Assembly (NCBI GenBank): GCA_001942045.1
Contig: MSTD01000011.1
Span: 62,001 to 126,000, forward strand
Origin: Mycolicibacterium porcinum
GTDB taxonomy: Bacteria > Actinomycetota > Actinomycetes > Mycobacteriales > Mycobacteriaceae
Direction of reading: 5' to 3'
DNA: 64,000 nt
Below the pieces are notes generated by a model. The model did not search any database, had not been told where the DNA came from, and saw only the letters and a list, made by a program, of their open reading frames with translations. Shown piece after piece: positions 16,995-25,953 of the stretch. Made by a program: the position numbers and the translations under genes. How positions within the stretch are numbered: the first letter of the stretch is position 1; each line of letters opens with the position of its first letter.

Positions 16995-17498
16995 TCAGCT
17001 GGCCGGGATCAGGTCAGCGGGTACCGAACGGCTGATCATCGTCCCGCAGCGGAATGCCTCGGTGTTGCCGACGAGCTCGGCTTCCGGATCGTTGACGGCT
17101 GCAAGCGCCTGGGCCTTGAAAGCGCGTGCGGCAGCAGAGAGTTCGTGTCGTACCGGATCAACGCGAAGGTCCGCCGGACACTCGTCACCCCACAGGGTCA
17201 CCTCGGTGTGGCCCTGCTCGAGCGCCCCCAGCACGCCGCGTCGCACCCGCTCATCGGTGTTGAACAGATCGGCGGCCACCGCGACGGTCTGCGGATGAGG
17301 GCGGTCCTCCCAGGACTCCAACACCGACTCCAGTGCGATGGTCTCCACCCCGAGGATCGCCAGCGGCCGAACGTCCTCGTCGGCACCGATCAGCACCGTG
17401 ACGTCCCACCCGGCCATCACCCGGTCGACCAGCCAGCCGCCGGCGAACCGGACCGCGTCGACCACGCAGGGGGCGACCACATCAAGCCGATACCGCAT
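16995..17498 (-). CDS. hypothetical protein paired with TetR
   Basis: A 167-residue protein starting MRYRLDVVAPCVVDAVRFAGG, with GGAGGAC as ribosome site, 14 bp after the TetR stop. It has alternating hydrophobic strands and helices (DVTVLIGADED, AILGVETIALESV, TVAVAADLFNTDERVRRGV) but no motif that I recognise, no signal peptide and no membrane helix. Close spacing to the regulator suggests co-regulation through the palindrome at 18182-18213. Confidence 0.7.
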   Translation of the reverse strand: MRYRLDVVAPCVVDAVRFAGGWLVDRVMAGWDVTVLIGADEDVRPLAILGVETIALESVLESWEDRPHPQTVAVAADLFNTDERVRRGVLGALEQGHTEVTLWGDECPADLRVDPVRHELSAAARAFKAQALAAVNDPEAELVGNTEAFRCGTMISRSVPADLIPAS

Positions 17499-17512
17499 GT
17501 CGTCCTCCAATC

Positions 17513-18166
17513 TCACTGGCCGGCCACCTCGTTGCGGCCGCCCGGCTGCTCGATTTCCCGTCCCAGCATCTCCGCGTAACTCTTGAACACGTCCGTCAAC
17601 GGGAGCGAGGGATCGAGTAGCCATGAGGTCTCCATTCCATTGATGAATGCCAGGATCTCCACGGCCTTGGTGGCCGCGTCGAAGTCGGAGCGGTAGCGGC
17701 CCTCGAGCTGGCCGCGCGTGATGATGTCGGCGACGATGTCTCGTGCAGCCTGCTGCCGTTTGAGCAAACGATCGTGCAACGGCGCATCGGGTTGGATGTT
17801 CTCCACCAGCAGCACGGTGAACGTGCCGACGAGCTCAGGCGCCCGGACGAACCGATCGGCGACCCGTTTGATCTCGTCGGCCAAATCTCCGGAGCGGTCC
17901 GCATGCACGTCGTCGTCGTGATCGCGGATATCGAGCACCGCATTGAGCAGTTGTTCTTTGGACTCGAAGTGGTGCAGCAATCCGGCCGACGTCACACCGG
18001 CCGCCTTGGCGATCTGCGCCAGCGAGGTGTTGCGCCAACCGTTGCGGGCGAGCAGCTTCTCGGCCACCGAAAGTATCCGCTGCCTGCGGTCTTCCCCCTT
18101 GGCCAGGAGCGTCTCGTAGGGCCGCGCACCCCCAGAAGACGCCTCTACCCCTGCCACCGAAGCCAC
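17513..18166 (-). CDS. TetR-family transcriptional regulator
   Basis: About 217 residues; DNA-binding region SLAQIAKAAGVTSAGLLHHF near residues 45-65 and a C-terminal ligand domain. The GTG at 18166 is chosen because GAAGGAG lies just upstream and because the longer frame (GTG at 18199) would start inside a perfect inverted repeat at 18182-18213. That repeat is the probable autoregulatory operator. The gene leads a two-gene unit with the unknown protein at 16995. Targets elsewhere are not evident in this window. Confidence 0.87.
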   Translation of the reverse strand: MASVAGVEASSGGARPYETLLAKGEDRRQRILSVAEKLLARNGWRNTSLAQIAKAAGVTSAGLLHHFESKEQLLNAVLDIRDHDDDVHADRSGDLADEIKRVADRFVRAPELVGTFTVLLVENIQPDAPLHDRLLKRQQAARDIVADIITRGQLEGRYRSDFDAATKAVEILAFINGMETSWLLDPSLPLTDVFKSYAEMLGREIEQPGGRNEVAGQ

Positions 18167-18181
18167 CGGACTCCTTCGTCG

Positions 18182-18213
18182 AACCAACCTAGTGAACACA
18201 CAGTAGGTTGGTT
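18182..18213. promoter_or_regulatory. perfect inverted repeat, probable TetR operator
   Basis: Arms AACCAACCTA (18182-18191) and TAGGTTGGTT (18204-18213) are exact complements, separated by 12 bases. It lies 16 bp upstream of the TetR GTG start and is the only copy that I see in the window. Confidence 0.75.
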
Positions 18214-18282
18214 TGACGGCTGTGACAAGCGTCTCAGAGAAACAATTTTCCGACAGCCGTCACAACCGCCGGGACTACCCGG

Positions 18283-19431
18283 TCAGAGCCCCAGGGACTT
18301 CGCAATGATCACCTTCATGACCTCGCTGGTGCCGGCGTAGATGCGGGCCACCCGGGCATCCGTGTAAAGCCGCGCGATGGGGTACTCCATCATGTAGCCG
18401 TACCCGCCGAAGAGCTGCAGGCAACGATCGATCACCCGCGCCTGCATCTCCGTGCAGAACAGTTTCACCCGGGCGGCGTCGGCGCCGGACAGTTCGCCGT
18501 CGACGTGCAGCGCCACCGCCCGGTCGAGCATCGCCTGGGCGGCTTCGACCTCCGTCGAGCACGCCGCGAGTTCGAACTTGGTGTTCTGGAACGATGCCAC
18601 CGGCTGCCCGAACGCCTTGCGATCCTTGGTGTAGTCGATCGCCGCGGCGATCGCCGAGCGAGCCTGGGCCACCGAACCCACCGCCACGGTGAGCCGCTCC
18701 TGGGCCAGGTTGTGGCCGAGGTAACTGAAGGCCTCGCCCTCCTCCCCCAACACATTGGTCACCGGCACCCGCACGTCGGTGAACGACAGCTCCGCAGTGT
18801 CCTGCACCTTGCAGCCCATCTTCTCCAGTTCGCGACCCCGCTCGAAGCCCGCCATACCGTCCTCGACCACCAACAGGGTCAGCCCCTTGCGCCGGTTCTC
18901 CGGGTCGGTGGAGGTGCGCGCCACCACGACCACCAGATCGGCCTGGATGCCGCCGGTGATGAACGTCTTGGCGCCGTTGAGCACGTACTCGTCGCCGTCC
19001 CGCACCGCGGTGGTGCGCATGCCGGCCAGATCCGATCCGGTGCCCGGCTCGGTCATCGCCACCGCGGTCAGCAGCGTGCCCGCCGCCAACCCCGGGAACC
19101 AGCGCTGCCGCTGCTCGTCGTTGGCGTAGTGCAGGAAGTACGGCAGGATCACCTCGAGCTGTGTGCGCACCGTCGACAACGTGACCAGGGCGCGGGCGGC
19201 TTCCTCCTGGAGCACCACGTTGTAGCGATAGTCCGCGATGCCTGCACCGCCGTACTCCTCGGGGATCGCCATCCCGAGCATGCCGAGTTCACCCATCTGC
19301 TTGAACACGTCACGGGGCATCCGCCCGCCCTTCTCCCACTCGGGATAGGCCGGGACGACTTCCTTTTCGATGAAATCGCGGGCGAGCGCGCGGAACGCCT
19401 CGTGGTCCTCGGTGAACAGATTGCGTTGCAC
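18283..19431 (-). CDS. acyl-CoA dehydrogenase (FadE type)
   Basis: A 382-residue ACAD of standard length: AMTEPGTGSDLAG (flavin contact), NGAKTFITGG, DRKAFGQPVASFQ, and the C-terminal LFGGYGYMMEYPIAR plus YAGTSEVMK; the catalytic glutamate is expected in the YMMEYP segment. Last gene of the 25191-18283 minus-strand series, 15 bp after the thiolase. Substrate is probably a pathway acyl-CoA. Confidence 0.92.
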   Translation of the reverse strand: MQRNLFTEDHEAFRALARDFIEKEVVPAYPEWEKGGRMPRDVFKQMGELGMLGMAIPEEYGGAGIADYRYNVVLQEEAARALVTLSTVRTQLEVILPYFLHYANDEQRQRWFPGLAAGTLLTAVAMTEPGTGSDLAGMRTTAVRDGDEYVLNGAKTFITGGIQADLVVVVARTSTDPENRRKGLTLLVVEDGMAGFERGRELEKMGCKVQDTAELSFTDVRVPVTNVLGEEGEAFSYLGHNLAQERLTVAVGSVAQARSAIAAAIDYTKDRKAFGQPVASFQNTKFELAACSTEVEAAQAMLDRAVALHVDGELSGADAARVKLFCTEMQARVIDRCLQLFGGYGYMMEYPIARLYTDARVARIYAGTSEVMKVIIAKSLGL

Positions 19432-19446
19432 TACTTCTCCCTGGTG

Positions 19447-20604
19447 TCAGTCGATGAGCTCGACCAGCGTGGCGTTGGCGGTACCGCCGCCCTCACACAT
19501 GGTCTGCAGGCCGTAACGAATACCGTTGTCGCGCATGTGATTGATCATCCGGGTCATCAGCACCGCGCCCGACGCACCGAGCGGGTGTCCCAACGCGATG
19601 GCGCCGCCCAGCGGGTTCAGTTTCGCCTCGTCGGCACCCGTCTCGGCCAGCCAGGCCAGGGGCACCGGGGCGAAGGCCTCGTTCACCTCGAACACGCCGA
19701 CCTCGTCGAGGCGCACGCCGGCCTTGTGCAGCACCTTCTCGGTGGCCGGGATGGGCCCGGTGAGCATCAACACCGGATCCGCTCCCGTCACCGCGCCCGC
19801 GCGGTACCGTGCGATCGGCGAAAGGCCCATGGCCACAGCGGCTTCCGCCGTCATCACCAACAGTGCTGCGGCCCCGTCGGAGATCTGCGAGGAGTTGCCC
19901 GCGTGGATCACCCCGTCCTCGGCGAACGCCGGCTTCAGGCCGGCCAGCTTCTCCACGGTGGTGCCCCGGCGCACGCCTTCGTCGGCGACCACCGGCTCGA
20001 GCTGATCGGCCGGGTCGGGAAAGACGGTGATCATCTGGTTCTCGAAGGCGCCGCGGTCCTGGGCGGCCGCGGCCCGCTCATGTGAGGCGACGGAATACTC
20101 GTCCAACTCAGTCCGGCTGAAACCCCACTTCTGCGCGATCATCTCGGCTGAGATGCCCTGGTTGAACGCGAAATTCTGGTACCGCTCAAACACTTTCGGT
20201 CCGTACGGAGTGCCGGTGGCCCGAGCCGCGCCGAGCGGCACCTTGCTCATCACCTCGACTCCGCCGGCGACCACGACGTCCTGCTGGCCCGACATCACGG
20301 CCTGGACCGCGAAATCCAGTGCCTGCTGACTGGATCCACAGGCCCGGTTGACCGTGGTGCCCGGGATATGTTCGGGCCAGCCCGCAGCCAGCACCGAGTA
20401 GCGGCCGATGTTGCTCGACTGGTCACCGACCTGGGACACGCACCCCCAGACCACGTCGTCGATGATGTCGGGGCTGATGCCGGCCCGCTCCACCAGGGCA
20501 TTGAGCACCAGCGCGGACAGGTCGGCGGCGTGGAACCCGGACAGGCCGCCGTTACGCTTGCCGACCGGGGTGCGGACGGCCTCGACGATGACGGTTTCGC
20601 GCAT
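19447..20604 (-). CDS. thiolase (acetyl-CoA acetyltransferase family)
   Basis: A 385-residue thiolase with all catalytic elements: NRACGSSQQ (nucleophilic Cys near 89), EVNEAFA, GGAIALGHPLGASG (His) and CEGGGTANAT (second Cys). It should cleave a 3-ketoacyl-CoA with CoA. Sits between a class III CoA-transferase and an ACAD, consistent with a complete beta-oxidation set in this operon. Confidence 0.93.
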   Translation of the reverse strand: MRETVIVEAVRTPVGKRNGGLSGFHAADLSALVLNALVERAGISPDIIDDVVWGCVSQVGDQSSNIGRYSVLAAGWPEHIPGTTVNRACGSSQQALDFAVQAVMSGQQDVVVAGGVEVMSKVPLGAARATGTPYGPKVFERYQNFAFNQGISAEMIAQKWGFSRTELDEYSVASHERAAAAQDRGAFENQMITVFPDPADQLEPVVADEGVRRGTTVEKLAGLKPAFAEDGVIHAGNSSQISDGAAALLVMTAEAAVAMGLSPIARYRAGAVTGADPVLMLTGPIPATEKVLHKAGVRLDEVGVFEVNEAFAPVPLAWLAETGADEAKLNPLGGAIALGHPLGASGAVLMTRMINHMRDNGIRYGLQTMCEGGGTANATLVELID

Positions 20605-20621
20605 GGGATTCTCCTCTAGAA

Positions 20622-21857
20622 CTAAGACTGGTAAGCCGGGCCGATCGCGCCCTGCTCGCGCAGCACGGCGATCTGCTCGACGCTCAGGCCGATCCCGGCC
20701 AAGACAGCATCGGTGTGCTCACCGAGGCCAGGAACGGCACCCATGCCCAACTCCATACCGGTGATCACCGGCGGCGGCAACAGGGCCGAGATCTCTCCGC
20801 GAGGTGTGTCCACCTGCCGCCACCGGTCGCGCGCCCGCAGGTGCGGATGGGTGACGACCTCACTCGGCAGGTTGTAGCGCGAGTTGCCGATGCCAGCGTC
20901 GTCGGCGATCTGCTGAATCTCTTCGAGATCATGCTGGGCACACCAGGATTCGATGGCCTTGTTCAGCTCGTCCCGATGGGCACAGCGGTCGGAGTTGGTG
21001 GCGAACCGCGGTTCGTCGGCGAGGTCGGGACGTTCGATGATCTCGCGGGCAAGCCGCTGCCACTCGCGGTCGTTGGTGGTCCCGAGCACGACGGTCTGCC
21101 CGTCACGGGTGTCGAACGCGCCGTAGGGCGCCACCGCGGGCGAGCTCATCCCCAGCGGAATCTGGTCGATCCCGGAGTGCTGGGTGTAGGTCAGCTGGTA
21201 GCCCATGATGTCGGTCATGGTGTCGAACAGGCTGACCGCCACGGCCGGCGCCGGGTCCGTCGAGCCGTTCCGGGCCCGGCCGAGCAGCAGCGCCATGATG
21301 GACAGCGCCGAATACAGCCCGGTGGTGATATCAGCCACCGCCGCACCAGGTTTGGCCGGCATCCCGGCATAACCGGTCGACGCGCAGGAACCGGACTCGG
21401 CCTGGACCAGCAGGTCGTAGGCACGCTTGTGCGAAAGCGGCCCACCGGGGCCGTATCCGTCGATCTCCAGGGGGATCACCTGCGGGTGCCGGACCTTGAG
21501 ATCCTCGGGCCCGAGCCCCAGCCGCGCAGTGGCACCGGGAGCGAGGTTGGAAACGAAGGCGTCGGCGCGAGAGAGCAGTCGGTGCAGCACCTCCATCCCC
21601 TCCGGGGACTTCAGGTTGAGGGTGATCGATTCCTTGCCCCGGTTGGCCCACACGAAATGAGCCGCTTGGCCGAGCACGACATCGTCGTAATCCCGGGCGA
21701 AGTCGCCGCCCTTGGGGTTCTCGATCTTGATCACCCGCGCCCCGAAGTCCGCCAGCACCCGGGTGCACATCGGAGCCGAGACCGCCTGCTCCATCGCGAT
21801 GACGGTGATTCCGGTCAGCGGCAGTCCGTCCGGCCGCTGCTGAGAAAATTCGGTCAC
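20622..21857 (-). CDS. class III CoA-transferase (CaiB/BaiF family)
   Basis: About 411 residues from a GTG 4 bp after the SDR stop. CaiB/BaiF landmarks: MEQAVSAPMCTRVLADFGARVIK, VWANRGKESITLNLK, and VADITTGLYSAL containing the probable nucleophilic aspartate. It transfers CoA from an acyl-CoA donor to a carboxylic acid. No acyl-CoA synthetase is present in the window, so this may be how the pathway acid is activated. Confidence 0.88.
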   Translation of the reverse strand: MTEFSQQRPDGLPLTGITVIAMEQAVSAPMCTRVLADFGARVIKIENPKGGDFARDYDDVVLGQAAHFVWANRGKESITLNLKSPEGMEVLHRLLSRADAFVSNLAPGATARLGLGPEDLKVRHPQVIPLEIDGYGPGGPLSHKRAYDLLVQAESGSCASTGYAGMPAKPGAAVADITTGLYSALSIMALLLGRARNGSTDPAPAVAVSLFDTMTDIMGYQLTYTQHSGIDQIPLGMSSPAVAPYGAFDTRDGQTVVLGTTNDREWQRLAREIIERPDLADEPRFATNSDRCAHRDELNKAIESWCAQHDLEEIQQIADDAGIGNSRYNLPSEVVTHPHLRARDRWRQVDTPRGEISALLPPPVITGMELGMGAVPGLGEHTDAVLAGIGLSVEQIAVLREQGAIGPAYQS

Positions 21858-21861
21858 AAGC

Positions 21862-22620
21862 TCACATAACCATGCCGCCATCGACCGGGAGTACCTGCCC
21901 GGTGATGTACGACGCGGCATCGGAGGCCAGGAAGACGAAGGCGCCCGCGACCTCGTCGGCCTCGGCCCACCGCTTGAGCGGGATGCGGTTCATCATGTTG
22001 GCCGCGAACTTCTCGTTGGTGCGGATGGTTTCGGTCATCGGCGTCGCCGCCAGCGGCGCCAGGGCGTTGACCATGATGTTCTTGGTCGCCAGCTCACGGG
22101 CCAGCGATTTGGTGAACCCGATCAGGCCGGCCTTGGCCGCCGAGTAGTTCACCTGGCCCAGGGTGCCGGTGATGCCCGCCGACGAGGTGACGTTGATGAC
22201 ACGACCGGTCCCGTCGGTGGGGATGTGCGGCAGCGCGGCCTGTGTGACGTGGAAAGTACCCATGACGTGGATGTCGAAGGTGACCCGGAATGTCTCGTCG
22301 GTCAGCTTGGGGAACATCGCCGGCGATGTGACTCCCGCGTTGTTGACCACGATGTGCAGGTTGCCTGCGCCCAGAGCGGCCGCCTGCGCGGTGGCGGCCT
22401 CTGCCGCGGCCCGGTCACTGACGTCGAGGGCCGCGCTGTCCGCCTTGCCGCCGGCGGTATTGATCCGCTCGGCGACTGACGCTGCCGCCTCACCGCTGAT
22501 GTCGGTGACGAGCACCGACGCGCCGGCCGCGGCCAATGCCTCGGAAACGGCCGCGCCGATCCCGGCACCCGCGCCGGTCACCAGGGCCGAACGTCCGGTC
22601 AGGTCGAAATAGGTCCTCAT
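21862..22620 (-). CDS. short-chain dehydrogenase/reductase (FabG-like)
   Basis: A 252-residue classical SDR: TGAGAGIG nucleotide motif, NNAGV, catalytic Ser in NVTSSAG, and YSAAKAG (YxxxK). The terminus GQVLPVDGGMVM is the standard FabG-like ending. Likely a 3-hydroxyacyl-CoA or hydroxy-ring dehydrogenase within the operon, which also has ACAD, thiolase and CoA-transferase genes. Confidence 0.9.
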   Translation of the reverse strand: MRTYFDLTGRSALVTGAGAGIGAAVSEALAAAGASVLVTDISGEAAASVAERINTAGGKADSAALDVSDRAAAEAATAQAAALGAGNLHIVVNNAGVTSPAMFPKLTDETFRVTFDIHVMGTFHVTQAALPHIPTDGTGRVINVTSSAGITGTLGQVNYSAAKAGLIGFTKSLARELATKNIMVNALAPLAATPMTETIRTNEKFAANMMNRIPLKRWAEADEVAGAFVFLASDAASYITGQVLPVDGGMVM

Positions 22621-22635
22621 GGATCTGAATGTCTC

Positions 22636-23826
22636 CTAGTAGCTCTTGGGCAGTCCGAGAACGTTCGCGCTGAGGAAGTTCAGGATCATCTCCTGGCTGA
22701 CCGGCGCGATCTTCATCAGTCGGGACTCCCGGAAGAACCGGGAGATGTTGTACTCCTCGGAGTAGCCCATGCCGCCGTGGGTCTGCAGCGCGCGGTCGGC
22801 CGCGCCGAATCCTGCATCGGCACAGAGGTATTTGGCCATGTTGGCCTCTCGACCGCACGGCTTGCCGTTGTCGTAGAGCCAGGTGGCCTTGCGCAGGATC
22901 AGTTCGGCGGCATCCAAGCGAGCCAGTGAGTCCGCGAGCGGGAACTGGATGCCCTGGTTCATACCGATGGGCCGGTCGAACACCACACGTTCGTTCGCGT
23001 ACTTGACCGCCCGGTCCAGGGCCACGCGGCCGATGCCGAGGGCCTCGGCCGCGATCAGCATCCGCTCCGGGTTGAGCCCGTGCAGGATGTAGGAGAACCC
23101 CTTGCCCTCCTCGCCGATCCGGTGCTCGGCGGGCACCCGCAGGTCGTCGATGAACAACTCGTTGGAGCTCACCGCGTTCCGGCCCATCTTGTTGATCGGC
23201 CGGATCTCGACGTGGTCACGGTCGAGGTCGGTCAGGAACAGCGTGAGCCCCTCGGTCGGCTTCCCGCCGCGTTTCTCCACGTCCTCACGGGCTTCCGTGC
23301 GGGTGAGCAGCAGGATCTTCTCGGACTCAAGGGCTTTCGAGATCCACACCTTGCGACCATTGACCACATAACTGTCGCCGTCTTTCTTGGCGAACGTGGT
23401 GATGCGCGAGGTATCCAGGCCGGCACCGGGCTCGGTGACGCCGAAGCACACATGAAGGTCCCCGTTGACGATGCGCGGCAGCGTCGCCTTCTTCATTTCC
23501 TCGGAACCGAACACCACCACCGGCTGCATCCCGAAGATCGACATGTGAATCGCGCTGGCGGCGTTCATCGCTCCGCCGGAGCGGGCCACTTCCTCGGCCA
23601 GGATGGTGGCCTCGGTGATTCCGAGGCCGTGTCCCCCGTACTCCTCGGGAATCGTCATCCCGAGCCAGCCACCACCGGCGATGGCGTCGTAGAACTCCTG
23701 CGGGAACTCGTGGGCCTGGTCCTTGGTCATCCAATAGTGATCGTCGAACTTGCCCGCCAGCTCCGCCACCGATTTGCGGATCAGCTGCTGGTCCTCGGTC
23801 AGCTCGAAGTTCATACCGCCCGACAC
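22636..23826 (-). CDS. acyl-CoA dehydrogenase (FadE type)
   Basis: A 396-residue ACAD starting at a GTG with AGGAGAG upstream. Motifs: FGVTEPGAGLDTS, NGRKVWISKA, ALGIGRVALDRAVKYANERVVF (split by conserved contacts), and QTHGGMGYSEEYNISR with the probable catalytic glutamate. Second gene of the 25191-18283 unit, 42 bp after the amidohydrolase. Confidence 0.9.
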   Translation of the reverse strand: MSGGMNFELTEDQQLIRKSVAELAGKFDDHYWMTKDQAHEFPQEFYDAIAGGGWLGMTIPEEYGGHGLGITEATILAEEVARSGGAMNAASAIHMSIFGMQPVVVFGSEEMKKATLPRIVNGDLHVCFGVTEPGAGLDTSRITTFAKKDGDSYVVNGRKVWISKALESEKILLLTRTEAREDVEKRGGKPTEGLTLFLTDLDRDHVEIRPINKMGRNAVSSNELFIDDLRVPAEHRIGEEGKGFSYILHGLNPERMLIAAEALGIGRVALDRAVKYANERVVFDRPIGMNQGIQFPLADSLARLDAAELILRKATWLYDNGKPCGREANMAKYLCADAGFGAADRALQTHGGMGYSEEYNISRFFRESRLMKIAPVSQEMILNFLSANVLGLPKSY

Positions 23827-23868
23827 TTGTGTGCTCTCCTAGTTTTCTCGGCCGAGTAGTCTCGGCGT

Positions 23869-25191
23869 TCAGTCCCGCGCGCCGGCAACGGCTTTGGCAT
23901 TGGCCTGGAAGTCGGCGAACGTGGTGCCGGTCTTCTCCTTGTGGCTCAGCGCGCGGATCGACACGTCGTGCCCCTCGGCGGCCTTGCGCAGCGCGCCCAC
24001 GGTGGCCTGGTCCTTGGGTACGTGCGCGAACGGCTCGAAGTGGTAGAGCCGCATGGCGTTCTCGTGGGTGATCTTATTGATCTCGTCGTCGGGGACCTCG
24101 TAGGTTTCGAACACCGCGTGCAGTTCCTCGGGGGCGCCCGGCCACATCGAATCCGAATGCGGGTAGTCCATCTCCCAGCAGATGTTGTCGACGCCGATCT
24201 CGTGACGGTTCTTCACCCCGACCGGGTCGGAGATGAAGCAGGTCATGAAGTGCTCCCGAAAAACCTCCGAGGGCAGCTTGCCGCCGAAGTCCTGGTGCGT
24301 CCACGTCGAGTGCATGTCATAGGTGCGGTCTACCCGGTCCAGGAAGTAGGGAATCCACCCGGTGCCGCCCTCGGACAGCGCGATCTTGAGGCCGGGGTAC
24401 GCCTTGATCGGTGCCGACCACAACAGGTCCGCCGCGGCCTGCACGATGTTCATCGGCTGCAGCGTGATCATCACGTCCATGGGGGCGTCCGGCGCGGTGA
24501 TCGCCAGCTTGCCCGACGATCCGATGTGCACGTTCATCACGGTGTCGGTGTCAACCAGGGCCTCCCACAACGGCTTCCAGTACTCAAGGTCGTGGAAGGA
24601 CGGGTATCCCAGCGTCGACGGGTTCTCGGTGAAGGTCAGCGAGTGCACACCCTTCTTCGACACCCGCCGCACCTCGTCGGCACACAGCTGCGGATTCCAG
24701 ATCGCCGGAATGGCCATCGGGATGAAGCGCCCCGGGTTCGACCCGCACCACTCGTCGATGTGCCAGTCGTTGTAGGCCTGCACCAATGCCAGCGAGAACT
24801 CGTCGTCGTCGGTAGCGAACAGCCGGGCAGCGAATCCCGGGAACGACGGGAAGTTCATGGTCGCCAGCACACCGCCGGCGTTCATGTCCTTGACCCGCTC
24901 GTTCGGGTCGTAGCAGCCCTTGCGGATCTCATCGAGCCCCTGCGGCTCCAGTCCGTACTCCTCTTTGGGCCGGCCGGCCACCGCGTTGAGTGCCACGTTC
25001 GGGATCACGGTGTCCCGGAACTGCCAGGTGTCACTCCCGTCCGGGTTGTGCACCAGCCGCGGTGCCTCGTCGCGGTATTTGGCCGGCAGATGGTTCTTGA
25101 ACATGTTCGGCGGTTCGATGATGTGGTCGTCGACGCTGATCAAGATCATGTCGTCTTTGTGCACTGCCTCGCTCCGTCCCTTGGCCGTCAC
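23869..25191 (-). CDS. amidohydrolase_2 family TIM-barrel metalloenzyme
   Basis: A 440-residue protein of the ACMSD/LigW-type amidohydrolase group. The usual HxH near the N-terminus is DDH in SVDDHIIEPP, a variant common in actinobacterial members; NVHIGSSG and EMDYPHSD provide later metal/active-site positions. Members are hydrolases or non-oxidative decarboxylases of cyclic acids. Starts at a GTG at 25191; weak ribosome site. It heads the minus-strand operon that diverges from the Rieske operon, with a GAGAAC-N3-ATTCTC site between them. Confidence 0.85.
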   Translation of the reverse strand: MTAKGRSEAVHKDDMILISVDDHIIEPPNMFKNHLPAKYRDEAPRLVHNPDGSDTWQFRDTVIPNVALNAVAGRPKEEYGLEPQGLDEIRKGCYDPNERVKDMNAGGVLATMNFPSFPGFAARLFATDDDEFSLALVQAYNDWHIDEWCGSNPGRFIPMAIPAIWNPQLCADEVRRVSKKGVHSLTFTENPSTLGYPSFHDLEYWKPLWEALVDTDTVMNVHIGSSGKLAITAPDAPMDVMITLQPMNIVQAAADLLWSAPIKAYPGLKIALSEGGTGWIPYFLDRVDRTYDMHSTWTHQDFGGKLPSEVFREHFMTCFISDPVGVKNRHEIGVDNICWEMDYPHSDSMWPGAPEELHAVFETYEVPDDEINKITHENAMRLYHFEPFAHVPKDQATVGALRKAAEGHDVSIRALSHKEKTGTTFADFQANAKAVAGARD

Positions 25192-25341
25192 ATTGGTTCT
25201 CTATGAGAGAAAACTAGCTTCTCCATTCGCGAGAATCAATGTCTGAGCCCGCTGACATGGAGATTTAGCCTGGTCACCACACAACCTGGTGCGTTCTTGT
25301 TGACCATCGGGGCAAAAGGTGGAAACCTCTTAGTCGGAAAT

Positions 25342-25356
25342 GAGAACCTGATTCTC
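25342..25356. promoter_or_regulatory. candidate operator, GAGAAT-N3-ATTCTC family (11/12)
   Basis: Reads GAGAAC-ctg-ATTCTC. It lies in the divergent promoter region between the amidohydrolase operon (minus) and the Rieske operon (plus), 45 bp before the GTG at 25401. Same palindrome as at 33757, 56610 and 61171. Confidence 0.65.
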
Positions 25357-25400
25357 GCAACCGAGAGTCGGTGCCGGGTCATCGAGAGGAGAACCGCCCC

Positions 25401-25931
25401 GTGCGCTTGGCCCCCTTGCCCGCCGAGGAGTGGGACGACGACGTGCGACGAGCGCTGTCGGTCATGCTTCCGGAGGAGCGGCTCAACCCCGAGGGTGCGG
25501 GAACCGCATTGTCGACGCTGGCCCGCCATCCCGCGCTGACCAAGGCGTTCTTGCGGTTCAGCAACCACCTGCTGTTCCGCTCGACGCTGGACCCGCAGAT
25601 GCGTGAGCTCGCCATCCTGCGGATCGCGCATCGCAAGAACTGCGAGTACGAGTGGGCGCACCACGCGTTCATCGGCAAGTCCGAGGGACTCACCGATGAG
25701 CAGATCGCGAGCAGCACGAGCGGCGAAGGTTCCACTCCCCTCGACCAACTCGTGCTCGACTCGGTCGACGAACTCGACGGCCAATCCGAGATCTCGGACG
25801 GCACCTGGGCCGCACTGAGTGAGCACCTCGACGAGCGCCAGCGCATGGACCTGGTCTTCACGATCGGCGGCTACGGCCTGATGGCCATGGCCTACAACAC
25901 CTTTGGAATCGCGCCGGAATCCGGCCACTAA
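25401..25931 (+). CDS. carboxymuconolactone decarboxylase / AhpD-fold protein
   Basis: About 176 residues from a GTG with GAGGAGA upstream; an earlier in-frame ATG at 25371 has no ribosome site. The core is RSTLDPQMRELAILRIAHRKNCEYEWAHH (written from two adjoining segments), the CMD-domain signature. Only one cysteine is present where AhpD peroxidases have CxxC, so decarboxylase, isomerase or lyase activity is more likely. First gene of the plus-strand Rieske operon, directly behind a candidate operator. Confidence 0.82.
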   Translation: MRLAPLPAEEWDDDVRRALSVMLPEERLNPEGAGTALSTLARHPALTKAFLRFSNHLLFRSTLDPQMRELAILRIAHRKNCEYEWAHHAFIGKSEGLTDEQIASSTSGEGSTPLDQLVLDSVDELDGQSEISDGTWAALSEHLDERQRMDLVFTIGGYGLMAMAYNTFGIAPESGH

Positions 25932-25953
25932 CTCAAGAAGAAAGTAGAGGTAG

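Noticed and set aside
18236-18252. GAGAAA-caa-TTTTCC upstream of TetR
   Set aside because: Four mismatches to the palindrome; no better than chance.
18505-20085. Plus-strand open frame of over 500 codons opposite the ACAD and thiolase genes
   Set aside because: Antisense shadow; His/Arg-rich translation with no family features, while the minus strand holds complete ACAD and thiolase motifs.
25207-25223. GAGAA-N7-TTCTC beside the amidohydrolase start
   Set aside because: Spacing is 17 instead of 15 bases overall and only five bases pair; kept out in favour of the better site at 25342.
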